54,618 bases of DNA from JANQKX01 sp039028695 (GCA_039028695.1 JBCCHN010000026.1:1-54618), one strand, 5' to 3'; shown: positions 35,570-44,899, counted from the stretch's first letter. A program made the numbers and translations. Notes: generated from the sequence alone by a model not told the origin.

Positions 35570-36907
35570 ATGAGCCAAGTTGAATACAAGAGCAGTGTAT
35601 GCCAATCCCGTCGACGGGGAAGTGAGACGGATGCGGCAACAAAACAGCACGGTAAAGACGTGGCCTCGACGGCCATGAGGCACCGAAATGATCTCCCTTT
35701 TGGCGCCTTTGCCTGGCTGGGTTTGCGCATCAGGGCGACATCCCAGTCCGCTTCCAAGGGTCGGCCAAGCTGGATCACCCGCACAACCGGACTGGGAGCC
35801 ACGGCCATCGGCCTTGGGGTTGGCGCCGCCTTATGGATGGGAAATCTGGAAGACTTCACGAGTTCGTCGGAGGCGCTGGTGGGATCGCCGGTCCTGGCGG
35901 CCGTCGATGAAGTGGAGGCCTTGACCCAATACTCGGTGCCAAAAGGTTTCGGCCCGAATGGTTACGAACCGGACGGCTACGATCCAGACAGTTGGGGCCC
36001 GCTTCCCATGGAGCCTTTGGCGGCGTCCATGTCCGACCCGTCCCTTACCCACTGGATTGCCTCGGCAAAGGGTCGCGGTCCAGCAGAGCAGATTGAGCCC
36101 GCGACCGTGTCGGCCGAAGAGGTCAAATTGGCCTGGCACCAGGCCTGGTCGAGGCTAACGGTCCATGCACCGCAAAAGCTTAAGAAAATTCCGAGTCACA
36201 GATTTGGCGACGCGTTGGCTTTTGGGCGCAACCCCCACCCGCCCCTTCGTTTGGCGGCCTTGTCCGGTGAAGTTGCAACCAGCCGCTATCGGGCCGCGGC
36301 ACCGAGATATCGGAAAATCGGCACTCGCCCGACCCGGCATGATGGCTTGACGCATCAGCTAAAGTTGGCGATGGCCAGCACCTGGCCCAGCGGCGAAGCT
36401 CGCCAGGAGTTGGAGTGTCTGGCGCAGAACATCTATTTCGAAGCCCGCAGCGAGCCCGTCAGGGGGCAAATCGCGGTGGCTCACGTGGTACTGAACCGGG
36501 TCTCGGCCGAGCGCTTCCCCAACACCATTTGCGAAGTGGTCAAGCAGGGCGGCGAAATCCGCCGACACCAATGCCAATTCTCTTGGTGGTGCGACGGCAA
36601 GAGCGACAAGACCACAGACCGCTCGGCTTGGATTGGAGCCTTGAAGCTGGCCCGGGAAATTTATGGACGGCGTAGCGAAGATCCCACCGGCGGTGCCTTG
36701 TGGTATCACGCGGACTATGTCTACCCCAGTTGGCGGCACCAGTTCGTGACCGGACCCAAGATTGGCCGCCACATCTTTTACAGCCAAAAGCCGAACCAGG
36801 TGACCCTCAATACCGGCGCGCAAGCGGTGCCGGAGAGCTTCCCGCCGATCCCGCCCATGGCCCATCGTCCGGCCCGGATTGGCCCGCAGCTTGCCAGCCG
36901 TCAGTAA
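35570..36907 (+). CDS. Cell wall hydrolase, SleB-type, membrane-anchored
   Basis: 445 residues. A single membrane helix (about residues 74-92, GLGATAIGLGVGAALWMG) follows a basic cytoplasmic N-terminus; a low-complexity periplasmic linker includes FGPNGYEPDGYDPDSWGP. The C-terminal SleB/Hydrolase_2 domain is clear: ECLAQNIYFEARSEPVRGQI (catalytic Glu), AVAHVVLNRVSAERFPNTIC, CQFSWWCDGKSDK and YHADYVYPSW. Such enzymes are lytic transglycosylase-like and cut peptidoglycan in spore germination or cell-wall remodelling; spores are not expected here, so a remodelling role is inferred. ATG 35570 is the first start of the frame; a later Met36 is possible. Confidence 0.87.
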   Translation: MSQVEYKSSVCQSRRRGSETDAATKQHGKDVASTAMRHRNDLPFGAFAWLGLRIRATSQSASKGRPSWITRTTGLGATAIGLGVGAALWMGNLEDFTSSSEALVGSPVLAAVDEVEALTQYSVPKGFGPNGYEPDGYDPDSWGPLPMEPLAASMSDPSLTHWIASAKGRGPAEQIEPATVSAEEVKLAWHQAWSRLTVHAPQKLKKIPSHRFGDALAFGRNPHPPLRLAALSGEVATSRYRAAAPRYRKIGTRPTRHDGLTHQLKLAMASTWPSGEARQELECLAQNIYFEARSEPVRGQIAVAHVVLNRVSAERFPNTICEVVKQGGEIRRHQCQFSWWCDGKSDKTTDRSAWIGALKLAREIYGRRSEDPTGGALWYHADYVYPSWRHQFVTGPKIGRHIFYSQKPNQVTLNTGAQAVPESFPPIPPMAHRPARIGPQLASRQ

Positions 36908-37015
36908 AAACTAACGGGTTACAAGGATTGCATTTGAAGGGTGCTCGCGCACTCTGACTCGCGCCAACGACGGACTTAGTGCAATAGCGTTAGCGGCTGC
37001 AGGAACTTTCGCTCC

Positions 37016-37357
37016 CTAATACTTACGGCCCAAGGTCAAACGCTCGATCAATTTGAATTGGCGATCTGACATAGGCAGGAGATGGGCGCCAAAGCGACCG
37101 GTAACCGGATCGATCCGGGTGATCTCGATATCAAAGGATTCACTTTCGGCGCCATCGAGAAAGACCACCATCTTAACCTTTGACCCTTGGTCGGGCAAAA
37201 GATGGCCTTCCCCCTCGATTTCAAAGACGGCACCAAATCCGCCGCCGCTTACGTCCACAAGCTTAATTGGATGACCATCCAAAAGGGCATCCAGCAAAAT
37301 CTGCCGGCGCCAATCCCGGCGCCGTTCAACCCGCCCAACTTCGATCACTCTGGCCAC
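37016..37357 (-). CDS. PilZ domain protein (c-di-GMP binding)
   Basis: 113 residues forming a lone PilZ domain. Both ligand-binding motifs are canonical: RRDWR for RxxxR near residue 13, and DVSGGG for (D/N)xSxxG near residue 36, followed by a beta-barrel (VKMVVFLDGAESESFDIEIT). It should bind c-di-GMP and act on a partner protein. The start is GTG. No partner is evident; the neighbours are the SleB hydrolase and an unknown small gene. Confidence 0.85.
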   Translation of the reverse strand: MARVIEVGRVERRRDWRRQILLDALLDGHPIKLVDVSGGGFGAVFEIEGEGHLLPDQGSKVKMVVFLDGAESESFDIEITRIDPVTGRFGAHLLPMSDRQFKLIERLTLGRKY

Positions 37358-37498
37358 TGAAAGGTTCTTTCGTTTTTTTCAGATTTTCTACCACCTACTA
37401 TTACCGCCCAAGGGGGTATAGAAATGGTTAGCGAATCGAAAAATCTGTACCGATTATCCACCGGCGACTGCAGTAACCAGACCAGACGAGTGAGAGGT

Positions 37499-37741
37499 CT
37501 AGTGCTTTTTGATTGCCGTTAGACTGAGATCCGCCTGCGCCGGCTCCGCCATCAGGGCATTCTCGGCCAAGCGGGCAGAATCGGCGATGATCTGCGCGGC
37601 CTGGCTAAGCTGATCGGCCACCGCATGAAGGCCGATTTGCCGTGCTTCGGCCTCCACATGGGCAAGGCAATTCAATAAAGCTTCCACGTCCTCAATGGGA
37701 TGGGACTCTTTCTGCAAAAGTTCCGAAATAAAGTCAGACAT
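37499..37741 (-). CDS. Small helical protein of unknown function (80 aa)
   Basis: Starts ATG 37741 as MSDFISELLQKESHPIEDVE and continues with amphipathic helices (LLNCLAHVEAEARQIGLHAVADQLSQAAQIIAD in pieces), ending in TAIKKH. It looks like an all-alpha bundle of three helices. The family is not recognised. Base composition matches neighbouring coding DNA, which supports a real gene. Confidence 0.5.
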   Translation of the reverse strand: MSDFISELLQKESHPIEDVEALLNCLAHVEAEARQIGLHAVADQLSQAAQIIADSARLAENALMAEPAQADLSLTAIKKH

Positions 37742-37988
37742 ATCCGCGCCTTTTTCCCGGCCCCTAAACGGACCAAAAAATCCCACCGACAGTGCAGATT
37801 TGCCTAATATGCGAGGGTTGGCAAGGACTTAATGTGCGGCCGATTGTCCTCGACAAGAGCAACGCAACGCGGCGATAGGTCCCCAAGATTGAAGACCGCC
37901 CCGCATGTTTGTATATTATATTAGATTTTTAAAATACGACCGATCCGCACACTGCCGTCACGGTGCCACGGTGGGACAAGGACCTAAG

Positions 37989-38005
37989 GCCGACGGTTTG
38001 TCGGC
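37989..38005. terminator. Hairpin after the 62-aa small gene
   Basis: GCCGAC (37989-37994) pairs with GTCGGC (38000-38005) around GGTTT, beginning 3 bases after the stop of the gene transcribed leftward. No U-run follows, as with the hairpin after dxs. Confidence 0.4.
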
Positions 38006-38008
38006 ACC

Positions 38009-38197
38009 CTAAGCCTCAATATCGACCGACTTACCCCGCGAGGTGTCCGGGTAAGGAAAGCGTGGTGCCGGATCTGGAAAAGTCGGCTGAACCGGACGAT
38101 CGGTTTCCGCCTTGGCCCCTTGCACAGAGGCAGCCTGGCGAGCGGTCGTCGCAGTATCCAAATTGGCCAGTGGTGCTGTTACGGAATTTACTTCCAT
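38009..38197 (-). CDS. Small polar protein (62 aa) with a strong ribosome binding site
   Basis: AGGAGG lies 5 bases before ATG 38197, one of the best sites in the window. The peptide is Ala/Pro/Thr-rich (VTAPLANLDTATTARQAASV; PTFPDPAPRFPYPDTSRGKS) with no membrane segment or Cys, and is likely disordered. I cannot name a family. An AT-rich promoter-like region precedes it. Confidence 0.6.
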   Translation of the reverse strand: MEVNSVTAPLANLDTATTARQAASVQGAKAETDRPVQPTFPDPAPRFPYPDTSRGKSVDIEA

Positions 38198-38537
38198 AGC
38201 ATCCTCCTAAAAGATGCCAGTTAAAATATGCATCGAATCGCATAATATTCATAAGCTGATAATAAATTGTTTATATTAGAAATAAGTTTAATAGCATGAA
38301 TCTCAACTTTGAGATAAATAATCCTGGAAATTTATTTAGAGATTGCCCCCGCGATTCTTCTTCTTTTTGCTGGCAAGGCGATCAATTTTGTTAAATTCTG
38401 TAAAGATCACACCTTGGCATTGAATTGTTGGACAGGTCTGTAGTAAGCTTTAGAAATTGGTTGGCCTCAGGTAGAGGGCCCATGCAGATAACTCAGGCTA
38501 CGGCCTTCGGGTTAAAGCAAAATTCATCGTAAACGGG
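38198..38537. other. AT-rich intergenic stretch
   Basis: Holds the presumed promoter of the 62-aa gene (runs such as ATAATATTC and AATAAATTG at 38240-38280). Nothing else supportable was seen; a 16-codon frame from ATG 38482 has no binding site. Confidence 0.4.
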
Positions 38538-38702
38538 CTAGTGTGGCCCGGCAACGACGGAGATCAGGATGATCCAAAAGGCAACGCCTCCGGCCGTTAG
38601 CAAGATAGTGATCAGTGCGTGTCGGGGCACAAAGCAAATTAAAGAGACGATTTTCCCCAAAATTTGGCGGATGGCCCAGGCGATTTTCTGTTCCTTTTGC
38701 AA
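38538..38702 (-). CDS. Possible 54-residue single-helix membrane protein
   Basis: Frame from TTG 38702 to TAG 38538. The last half forms a convincing membrane helix (ALITILLTAGGVAFWIILIS, ending VVAGPH), preceded by a charged amphipathic helix (KEQKIAWAIRQILGKIVSL). Such layout is unlike chance translation, but there is no clear ribosome binding site and the first codon is uncertain; upstream in-frame sequence runs to a TGA near 38745. Could be a decayed end of a larger gene. Confidence 0.35.
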   Translation of the reverse strand: MQKEQKIAWAIRQILGKIVSLICFVPRHALITILLTAGGVAFWIILISVVAGPH

Positions 38703-39018
38703 TTGGCATGCAAGGCAAAGGGTATCGCGCGACCAGTCGGATAAAGTTCAGGCGGTACCGGGCGAGGACCAATTGCCAGATAACCACGTGTTGACAGACT
38801 CGATCCAAAGCGGCCTGATCTGTGCCGAAAGGGCGTGGAAAACGCCTTTGTTTCGGCCCATGGCCCGAAACACCGCCGCCAAAGTCCTGTCGAAATCAAA
38901 AAGCCAGGTACTCGGCCGGTTCGATCTAAACTGCCAAGCTGGCTTTGCAATTCTTTCAAATTCACCTAATTAGATCGGCCTCACGGCCAATTTTTACAGG
39001 GATCGGGTTCGCCACGCC
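38703..39018. other. Non-coding stretch ahead of the asparagine-synthetase-like gene
   Basis: Frames on both strands exist but lack ribosome binding sites and natural composition. TTGACA near 38791 could be a -35 toward the gene at 39019; no good -10 was found. The leftward strand keeps a 76-codon open frame here (through 38745) that may be remains of an older gene. Confidence 0.35.
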
Positions 39019-40896
39019 ATGAGAGTCGCCTTAATTTGCGGACAAAAGCAGGACAGCTTACAGCGCTTTAGAGAGCAGCTCGGGCAGTCCCAAATCGATT
39101 TACACTGGATCGGGTTTCCAAAGGACGATCCGCGGGTGATCGCTGCCATTGGAAAGGGTCACCATCCGACGGTTCAGTGGAGCCAAGCACCAGACGGATC
39201 CTTCCTCATTCTAGACGGAGAGGTTTTTTCCTTTGCCGACCGTCACGACCATTCGGTGCAGTGTCTGCCAACAGCCAGTCCAAACCACGCGGCGAGGCTG
39301 CTTAGCCTCTTCCAACAGACAGGCCCGGAAGTTTTTGAAAAGATCGACGCATCGGCCTGCGTAATCCTGTGGGATGCCGCCACGAGCCAGCTTACCGTCT
39401 ATCGGGACCGCTATGGCATGGTGCCGGGTTACTATTCCCAACAGAATGGCTTTGCCCTTTGGGCCTCGGATATGGGCAGCTTGATGCCCTTTATCGAGGA
39501 TCGCTCCATCAATCTCGCGGCGATGGATTTCCTGCTCAAGGATGGATTTATTCCCGCGCCCTGGACCTTCGCTCAATCCGTATCGAAGCTGCGTCCGGGC
39601 CATTGCCTGACCATCGACACACAGGGCCAGACCAATGAGCGGCGTTATTGGCTGCCGACACCGGTTTCCCCGACCCCGTTAGCCGGCCAGGAAGTCTTGG
39701 AAGAGTTAGGCGCTCACCTCACCCAATCCGTGGCGCGACGGGCCGATCCGGCGAGGCGGCTGGGGATTATGTTGTCCGGCGGCGTGGATTCAAAACTTTT
39801 GGCCGCGACTTTGCGCCTGAAGTTGGACCGGGACTTCGACAGCTTTACCTTTCACTACGAAGACCACGACGGCTCCTACAATGAGAATGACGAGGCCCGC
39901 CGTGCAGCAGATTTCCTAGGTGCCAATCATCACGAAGTGTCTTTCGGTCCCCGGCAAATCGCCGATCAGTTTTCAGACCTCCTTAGGGCCTACGGAGAGC
40001 CCTTCACCTCTGGGCTTCACACGGCCATGTTGGGACCTGTCGCCGCATGTGGCGTTACCGACCTTTTCAACGGAGCGGGCGCAGACGGCTGGTACATCGG
40101 CAAGCGCAATCATCTGGGCATGCGGGCCAGGGCTTTGCCCAGCCCCTTGCGTCGCATGGCAAACCTGGCCTTGCCGATTGCGCGACTGGTCAATCCCCGC
40201 AAGGCGGCGGCAGCGGCGTCGGTCCTCCATTGGGCGCCCGAGGCCTATCATAACCATTTTCATCTGAGTCTCACCAGCTTGCCCTTCCGGCGCCAACTCT
40301 ATGCGGATCCAAGCTGGCTTGCCCACGCCCACGAGAGGCGCGACCAACTCTTTTTCGAAGCAGCCGAGGATTACCGGGATCACAACCTGCGCGAAAAGCT
40401 CATTTTACTGCATGCTCAGTTCTATCTTGCCGATCACGTGTTTTACTGGAACCATTGCTGGAGTCGTGCCCACAACCTGGCGGCGCGCTCGCCTTACTTC
40501 GACGCTGACCTCATGGACTTTGTGTTCCAGATGCCCCGGAACAATGTGAAAAAGGAAGAGCTTCGAGAACTGGCGACCACTTTGATGCCGCGAGATATGG
40601 CCTATACTAGTAAATTCCCTCAATCGCTGCCAATTGGCCCATGGTTCCGTGGGCCCTTGAAAGATTTCCTACGCGATAAGCTGTCCCCAAAAAGAATCTC
40701 TAATTCGGGACTTTTTGACAACAAGACTCTTCAGCCCCTGATTACGCGTCATATCAACGGCGCCCAAGGTTCCGGTATGGCTCTCTGGGCAATCCTAGCT
40801 ATCATTGAATGGCAGGACCTGGTGGCCAAAGATCAGCTGGCGAAGAATTTCACGTTAGCGTCCCCCCCCGTGACCCAATCGATCCCAGCGGCTTAA
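39019..40896 (+). CDS. Asparagine synthetase-like protein lacking the N-terminal Cys
   Basis: 625 residues with the AsnB layout: a glutaminase-like N-terminal domain (DGEVFSFADRHDHSVQ, VYRDRYGMVPGYYS) and an ATP pyrophosphatase domain with PP-loop LSGGVDSKL (Ser253-Ser258) and FNGAGADGWYIG in place of the GEGADELFGGY seen in AsnB. True AsnB begins with Met-Cys, the Cys becoming the glutaminase nucleophile; this one begins MRVALICG, so glutamine hydrolysis is unlikely and ammonia or another amine may be used. The product may be an amide in secondary metabolism or a cell-surface modification. The end overlaps by 4 bases the convergent membrane protein gene. Confidence 0.82.
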   Translation: MRVALICGQKQDSLQRFREQLGQSQIDLHWIGFPKDDPRVIAAIGKGHHPTVQWSQAPDGSFLILDGEVFSFADRHDHSVQCLPTASPNHAARLLSLFQQTGPEVFEKIDASACVILWDAATSQLTVYRDRYGMVPGYYSQQNGFALWASDMGSLMPFIEDRSINLAAMDFLLKDGFIPAPWTFAQSVSKLRPGHCLTIDTQGQTNERRYWLPTPVSPTPLAGQEVLEELGAHLTQSVARRADPARRLGIMLSGGVDSKLLAATLRLKLDRDFDSFTFHYEDHDGSYNENDEARRAADFLGANHHEVSFGPRQIADQFSDLLRAYGEPFTSGLHTAMLGPVAACGVTDLFNGAGADGWYIGKRNHLGMRARALPSPLRRMANLALPIARLVNPRKAAAAASVLHWAPEAYHNHFHLSLTSLPFRRQLYADPSWLAHAHERRDQLFFEAAEDYRDHNLREKLILLHAQFYLADHVFYWNHCWSRAHNLAARSPYFDADLMDFVFQMPRNNVKKEELRELATTLMPRDMAYTSKFPQSLPIGPWFRGPLKDFLRDKLSPKRISNSGLFDNKTLQPLITRHINGAQGSGMALWAILAIIEWQDLVAKDQLAKNFTLASPPVTQSIPAA

Positions 40897-41933
40897 GTAT
40901 CCGGATAAAAATGGTAATTTTTTCCCGGACCCTGGTGGGATCCTGGACGGGCTTTGGTTGCTTCCAACTCTCGCGAATCGGATAAACCGAGCTTCTTGGT
41001 GACGTATTTATTGTGTGCGCCATGCAGGACCCGACGAAGGCCCCAACAGCAGGCCAATAGATAGACAGCCGCCAAGATTTCTAAGGCCTCTCCATCCACC
41101 GGGGCGGCCAGGGGGAAACAGGCTGCCAAGCCAATCAAATTTGGATTGGGGGACAGCACCTGCCACGTGAGGTCCCAACGGCTGGTAGCCGTCATCCAGA
41201 CAAACCAAAATGTCCCCAGAAAGACAACGATACCCGCCAAAAAGTTGGCTATTGGGAAATAGTCATTAAAGAGATTGTGAAAATTAGTCTCCTTTTGCAC
41301 ATTGACCTCAGCTACGAACTCAGGCGTTTCCCATTGCAGATAGGTTTGCCCCCAGCTGACCTCTTCCATGGCAATCACAAAACTGGCCGATGCGACAAGC
41401 AGCAGTAATAGGACCTGAAGCTTAGAAAAGCCCTCGATCCCCTTGGAATGGAGGCGTCGACAAATGAGGGCCGCATCCACCAGCCACAAAGCGCCGCCCA
41501 TAAAGACCAGAAAAGTCAGAAGCTCGTAAAAGCCTTCCTTTTGATAGGGCGCGCAAAGAGCATGGGAAAAGGGCGTTTTCATGTGGCAGCCCACCACGTA
41601 CTGCAGGATCAACAAAAGGCCCAGGCCGAAAAAAGCCAAGGTGCTGATCAAGCTTGGCCGCAACTGCTCGACGTGCGCCAAGCCCGGATAGTGGGCTCCG
41701 GCAAAAAATCGCAAGCGGTCCAGTTGAAACAGAACGAATCCAAAAACCAGCAGATAAAGGGGGCCACTGTAAAGAGCGATGTAAAAACGGTCCAAATTCT
41801 TGATCTGACCATCGCGGACAAAATGGCTCTCCAAAAAAGTCCGCACACCATCGGCATAGCTTACTGCCAAAATCAGCCCGAGCACCCCTAAGGTCATGGA
41901 AACCAGAGATAAAATCTTCCAGAATCTAGGCAA
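40893..41933 (-). CDS. Polytopic membrane protein of unknown function
   Basis: 346 residues with about 7-8 membrane helices and a cytoplasmic-looking tail rich in basic residues. The loop EEVSWGQTYLQWETPEFVAE followed by NVQKETNFHNLFND is a recognisable signature of uncharacterised bacterial membrane proteins often found near surface polysaccharide genes; its acidic and aromatic residues may be catalytic. TTG 41933 has AAGG 7 bases upstream; ATG 41897 is an alternative. Convergent with the AsnB-like gene. Confidence 0.68.
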   Translation of the reverse strand: MPRFWKILSLVSMTLGVLGLILAVSYADGVRTFLESHFVRDGQIKNLDRFYIALYSGPLYLLVFGFVLFQLDRLRFFAGAHYPGLAHVEQLRPSLISTLAFFGLGLLLILQYVVGCHMKTPFSHALCAPYQKEGFYELLTFLVFMGGALWLVDAALICRRLHSKGIEGFSKLQVLLLLLVASASFVIAMEEVSWGQTYLQWETPEFVAEVNVQKETNFHNLFNDYFPIANFLAGIVVFLGTFWFVWMTATSRWDLTWQVLSPNPNLIGLAACFPLAAPVDGEALEILAAVYLLACCWGLRRVLHGAHNKYVTKKLGLSDSRELEATKARPGSHQGPGKNYHFYPDT

Positions 41934-42169
41934 AGCAAAACCTTACGTCTTACTGACCGCATTGCCTCCCAATAAGGCGGCCGAGTAGTTACAAACCTAG
42001 TGAAGCTTTAGATTATTCTAAATTGGTTTACTGTGAATAAACCCCAAGCCGGAAGCAGCGGGCCAGGAGCTTCCTGGTCGACCGAACGCCAAGAAAACCA
42101 GGACCGCACAGAGCGAGCCCGTAAGCCAGCCTGGGTTGGGCGAATAAGGTGAATTAGGAATTAAATGGC

Positions 42170-42589
42170 TTAGGCAAGGCTCGCCTTTTCCAGGGCCCTA
42201 TCGCCGGAAATAGCCGCCGAAAGCTCTTGAATGCCCATGGGCTTGGTCAGCACTTCCACGGGAAATCGGCCTTTTGCATGAGCAAATACCTTGGCGGCCT
42301 CGGCAAAATGGGGATTGTAACCGGTGACCAGAACCACACGGGCCTCGTTTTTTTGATCCACCAGCCATTCGACCAATTGAAGTCCGGTTAATTCGGGCAT
42401 GACCACGTCCAAAACGATGACATCCGGGCGATGTTTTTGGTAGTTGCTTTGAAAATCCTTAGGGTTGGAAAGTAATTCCACCGAATAACCCAGATATTGG
42501 GCGACCAAGCCCACATAAGCGCCAAAATCGGGCTCATCATCCACTACAAGTACGGATGGGGGCAGCTTTTGGAAGTCTGTATTGACCAT
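42170..42589 (-). CDS. Single-domain response regulator
   Basis: 139 residues: a receiver with acidic pair VDDEP, phosphoacceptor Asp in VIVLDVVMPELTG, Thr in VVLVTGYN and Lys in EVLTKPMG, all in place. There is no output domain, so it works by protein contacts (as with CheY-like or Spo0F-like proteins) or in a phosphorelay. No kinase gene is adjacent. ATG 42589 starts MVNTDFQKLPPSVLVVDDEP. Confidence 0.9.
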   Translation of the reverse strand: MVNTDFQKLPPSVLVVDDEPDFGAYVGLVAQYLGYSVELLSNPKDFQSNYQKHRPDVIVLDVVMPELTGLQLVEWLVDQKNEARVVLVTGYNPHFAEAAKVFAHAKGRFPVEVLTKPMGIQELSAAISGDRALEKASLA

Positions 42590-42875
42590 ACTGTTACTTG
42601 CGGTAGCATCAATTTTCTAAAATTTGCGCCAAAATTCAGGCTCTAAGCACTGAATTGCTTAATGAGCATTACACCTTAAGGAGTGGTAAGCGGGTTCGGC
42701 AAGAAGATTTTCACAAAAATGTTAACCTACAGAAATTAGGAAGAAATTCGGAGCCAAGTTTATAAATCGGCTAAGAGTGAGCTCGTTCGGCTGCAGGATT
42801 GACGGCCCGGCGGCTATCCCCCACATTTAAACAACACCGCGCAGGTGTCCCATTTGTCAAAGGAACGCTGGCCTT

Positions 42876-43193
42876 ATGTCCGTTCAAAACGCCATTGAAT
42901 GTAAAATTCGCGATGCCATCGCCCCACAACACCTGGAAATCCGCAACGAAAGTCACATGCACGCGGTGCCGCCAGGCTCGGAATCCCACTTCAAGCTGAT
43001 CATTGTATCCGAAGGCTTCGCGGGAAAGGCCCTGGTGCGGCGCCACCAGAGCATCAATGCCCTGTTGTCGGAAGAGCTTAATGGCCCTATTCACGCTCTG
43101 TCCATGGAGACCCTAACTCCTGAGGAATGGCAAGCACGGAGCGGTCAAACCTTGACCAGCCCGGACTGCCGTGGCGGCAGCAAAAAAGGCTAG
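42876..43193 (+). CDS. BolA family protein
   Basis: 105 residues with the class II KH-like BolA fold: IECKIRDAIAPQHLEIRNES, HMHAVPPGSESHFKLIIVSEGF, RHQSINALLSEEL and IHALSMETLTPEEW. The His in the SHFK loop and the C-terminal His (IHALS) are the iron-sulfur ligands used with monothiol glutaredoxins. It could act in iron-sulfur cluster delivery or as a stress/morphology regulator. AAGGA lies 11 bases before the ATG. The last ~12 residues are a short polar tail. Convergent with leuA. Confidence 0.9.
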   Translation: MSVQNAIECKIRDAIAPQHLEIRNESHMHAVPPGSESHFKLIIVSEGFAGKALVRRHQSINALLSEELNGPIHALSMETLTPEEWQARSGQTLTSPDCRGGSKKG

Positions 43194-43225
43194 GATGCCT
43201 AAAAGCTGCCGCTGAACCCCGGCTC

Positions 43226-44899
43226 TTATGATTTCTCGCACAAGCGATTGACCGCGCTGGTCACAGCCAAGAGAGACGCCGCCACGATATTGGCGTGAAG
43301 GCCGACGCCCCAACTTTTCTCGCCCGCCTCGTCAACCAGCTGGACGTAAGCCGAGGCCTTGGCATCTGCCCCACCCCCGACCGCATGCTCGTGGTAGTCC
43401 AGCAACCGCACCGCGACACCGCAGTCACGCCCGATGGCATCCACATAAGCATCGATAGGGCCATTGCCAGTGCCCTTGATGTCCCGTTCCTCGCCATTGT
43501 GGCGTATGCGCGCATCCAGGAGCCGGCGCTCGCTCGCATGAGTATCCGGCCTTGTGCGATATTCAACAAACTGGAAAGGATCGCTGGTCAGATAGGTTTG
43601 CTCAAAGGCGGCCCAAAGTTCTTCGGAGCTGATTTCGCCGCCGGTCTCATCGGCAATGGTCTGGATCACATTGCTGAATTCAATCTGAAAGGCCCGGGGC
43701 AAGGCCATACCGTATTCGGTCTCCATCAGATAGGCGACCCCGCCCTTGCCCGATTGGCTGTTCACCCGAATGATCGCTTCATAGCTGCGACCCAAATCCT
43801 TTGGGTCGATGGGCAGGTACGGCACTTCCCACACACCGCTGTTGCTGGCCGTCATGGCCGTCATGCCCTTCTTGATGGCATCCTGATGTGAACCGGAAAA
43901 GGCCGTGTAGACCAGATCGCCAGCATAGGGATGGCGAGGGTGAACCGGCAGTTGGTTGCAGAATTCGGCTGTGCTGCGCACTTTGTCGATATCGGAAAAG
44001 TCAATCAAGGGATCGATGCCCTGACTGAAGAGGTTCAGGCCCAGCGAAACCAGATCCACATTGCCTGTCCGTTCCCCATTGCCGAACAAGGTGCCCTCAA
44101 TGCGGTCGGCACCGGCCATCACCGCCAACTCGGCCGCCGCCACGGCCGTGCCGCGGTCATTGTGGGGGTGCACGGACAAAACAATGGCCTCGCGCATGGC
44201 GAAATGCCGGTCGAACCATTCGATCTGATCGGCAAAAATATTGGGCGTGGCCATTTCCACCGTCGCCGGCAGGTTGATGATGGCCTTTTGGTCGGGTGTA
44301 GGCTGCCAAACCTCCATCACTGCCTCGCAGACCTCTTTGGCGTAATCCAGTTCGGTGCCGGTGAAGCTTTCGGGGGAGTATTCATAGGAGATTTGGGAAT
44401 CGGTCAGACTGGGGGTCAATTCCCGGCAAATCTCGGCACCTTCCACCGCAATTTTCGTAATGCCATCCCGGTCCGAGTTGAAGACCACCCGCCGCTGCAA
44501 GGTCGAGGTGGAATTGTATAGATGAACAATGGCCTGCTTGACGCCCTCCAGGCTTTCGTAGGTGCGCTGGATCAAATGATCGCGGGCTTGGGTGAGGACC
44601 TGGATCGTCACATCATCGGGGATCACGTTCTCCTCGATCAGCTCGCGGACGAAATCGAAATCGGTTTGGGAGGCCGAGGGAAAACCGACCTCAATTTCCT
44701 TAAATCCCATATCAACCAAGAGGCTGAACATGCGGCGTTTGCGCACTCGGTCCATAGGTTCAATCAGCGCTTGGTTACCGTCACGCAGGTCAACCGAACA
44801 CCAAATCGGCGCCTGGGTAATCACCCGACCTGGCCATTGCCGGTTAGGTAAATCGATTTGGGGAAAGGCCCGGTACTTCTCGATGGGCATCTTGGACAT
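43226..44899 (-). CDS. leuA: 2-isopropylmalate synthase, long form (LeuA type 2)
   Basis: First committed step of leucine synthesis: acetyl-CoA plus 2-oxoisovalerate to 2-isopropylmalate. 557 residues with the longer N-terminus of the type 2 enzyme (PNRQWPGRVITQAPIWCSVD). Catalytic TIM-barrel features: SVDLRDGNQALIEPM, GFKEIEVGFPSASQTDFDFV and the metal ligands in VHPHNDRGTAVA; the C-terminal LeuA dimer domain holds the leucine feedback site (residues ~430-557). ATG 44899 has GGAG 8 bases upstream. The 370-base leader carries small frames and hairpins. Confidence 0.96.
   Translation of the reverse strand: MSKMPIEKYRAFPQIDLPNRQWPGRVITQAPIWCSVDLRDGNQALIEPMDRVRKRRMFSLLVDMGFKEIEVGFPSASQTDFDFVRELIEENVIPDDVTIQVLTQARDHLIQRTYESLEGVKQAIVHLYNSTSTLQRRVVFNSDRDGITKIAVEGAEICRELTPSLTDSQISYEYSPESFTGTELDYAKEVCEAVMEVWQPTPDQKAIINLPATVEMATPNIFADQIEWFDRHFAMREAIVLSVHPHNDRGTAVAAAELAVMAGADRIEGTLFGNGERTGNVDLVSLGLNLFSQGIDPLIDFSDIDKVRSTAEFCNQLPVHPRHPYAGDLVYTAFSGSHQDAIKKGMTAMTASNSGVWEVPYLPIDPKDLGRSYEAIIRVNSQSGKGGVAYLMETEYGMALPRAFQIEFSNVIQTIADETGGEISSEELWAAFEQTYLTSDPFQFVEYRTRPDTHASERRLLDARIRHNGEERDIKGTGNGPIDAYVDAIGRDCGVAVRLLDYHEHAVGGGADAKASAYVQLVDEAGEKSWGVGLHANIVAASLLAVTSAVNRLCEKS

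Noticed and set aside
38569..38973. 134-codon frame before the asparagine synthetase-like gene
   Set aside because: Composition not protein-like, no ribosome binding site, and it overlaps better small-gene evidence on the other strand.
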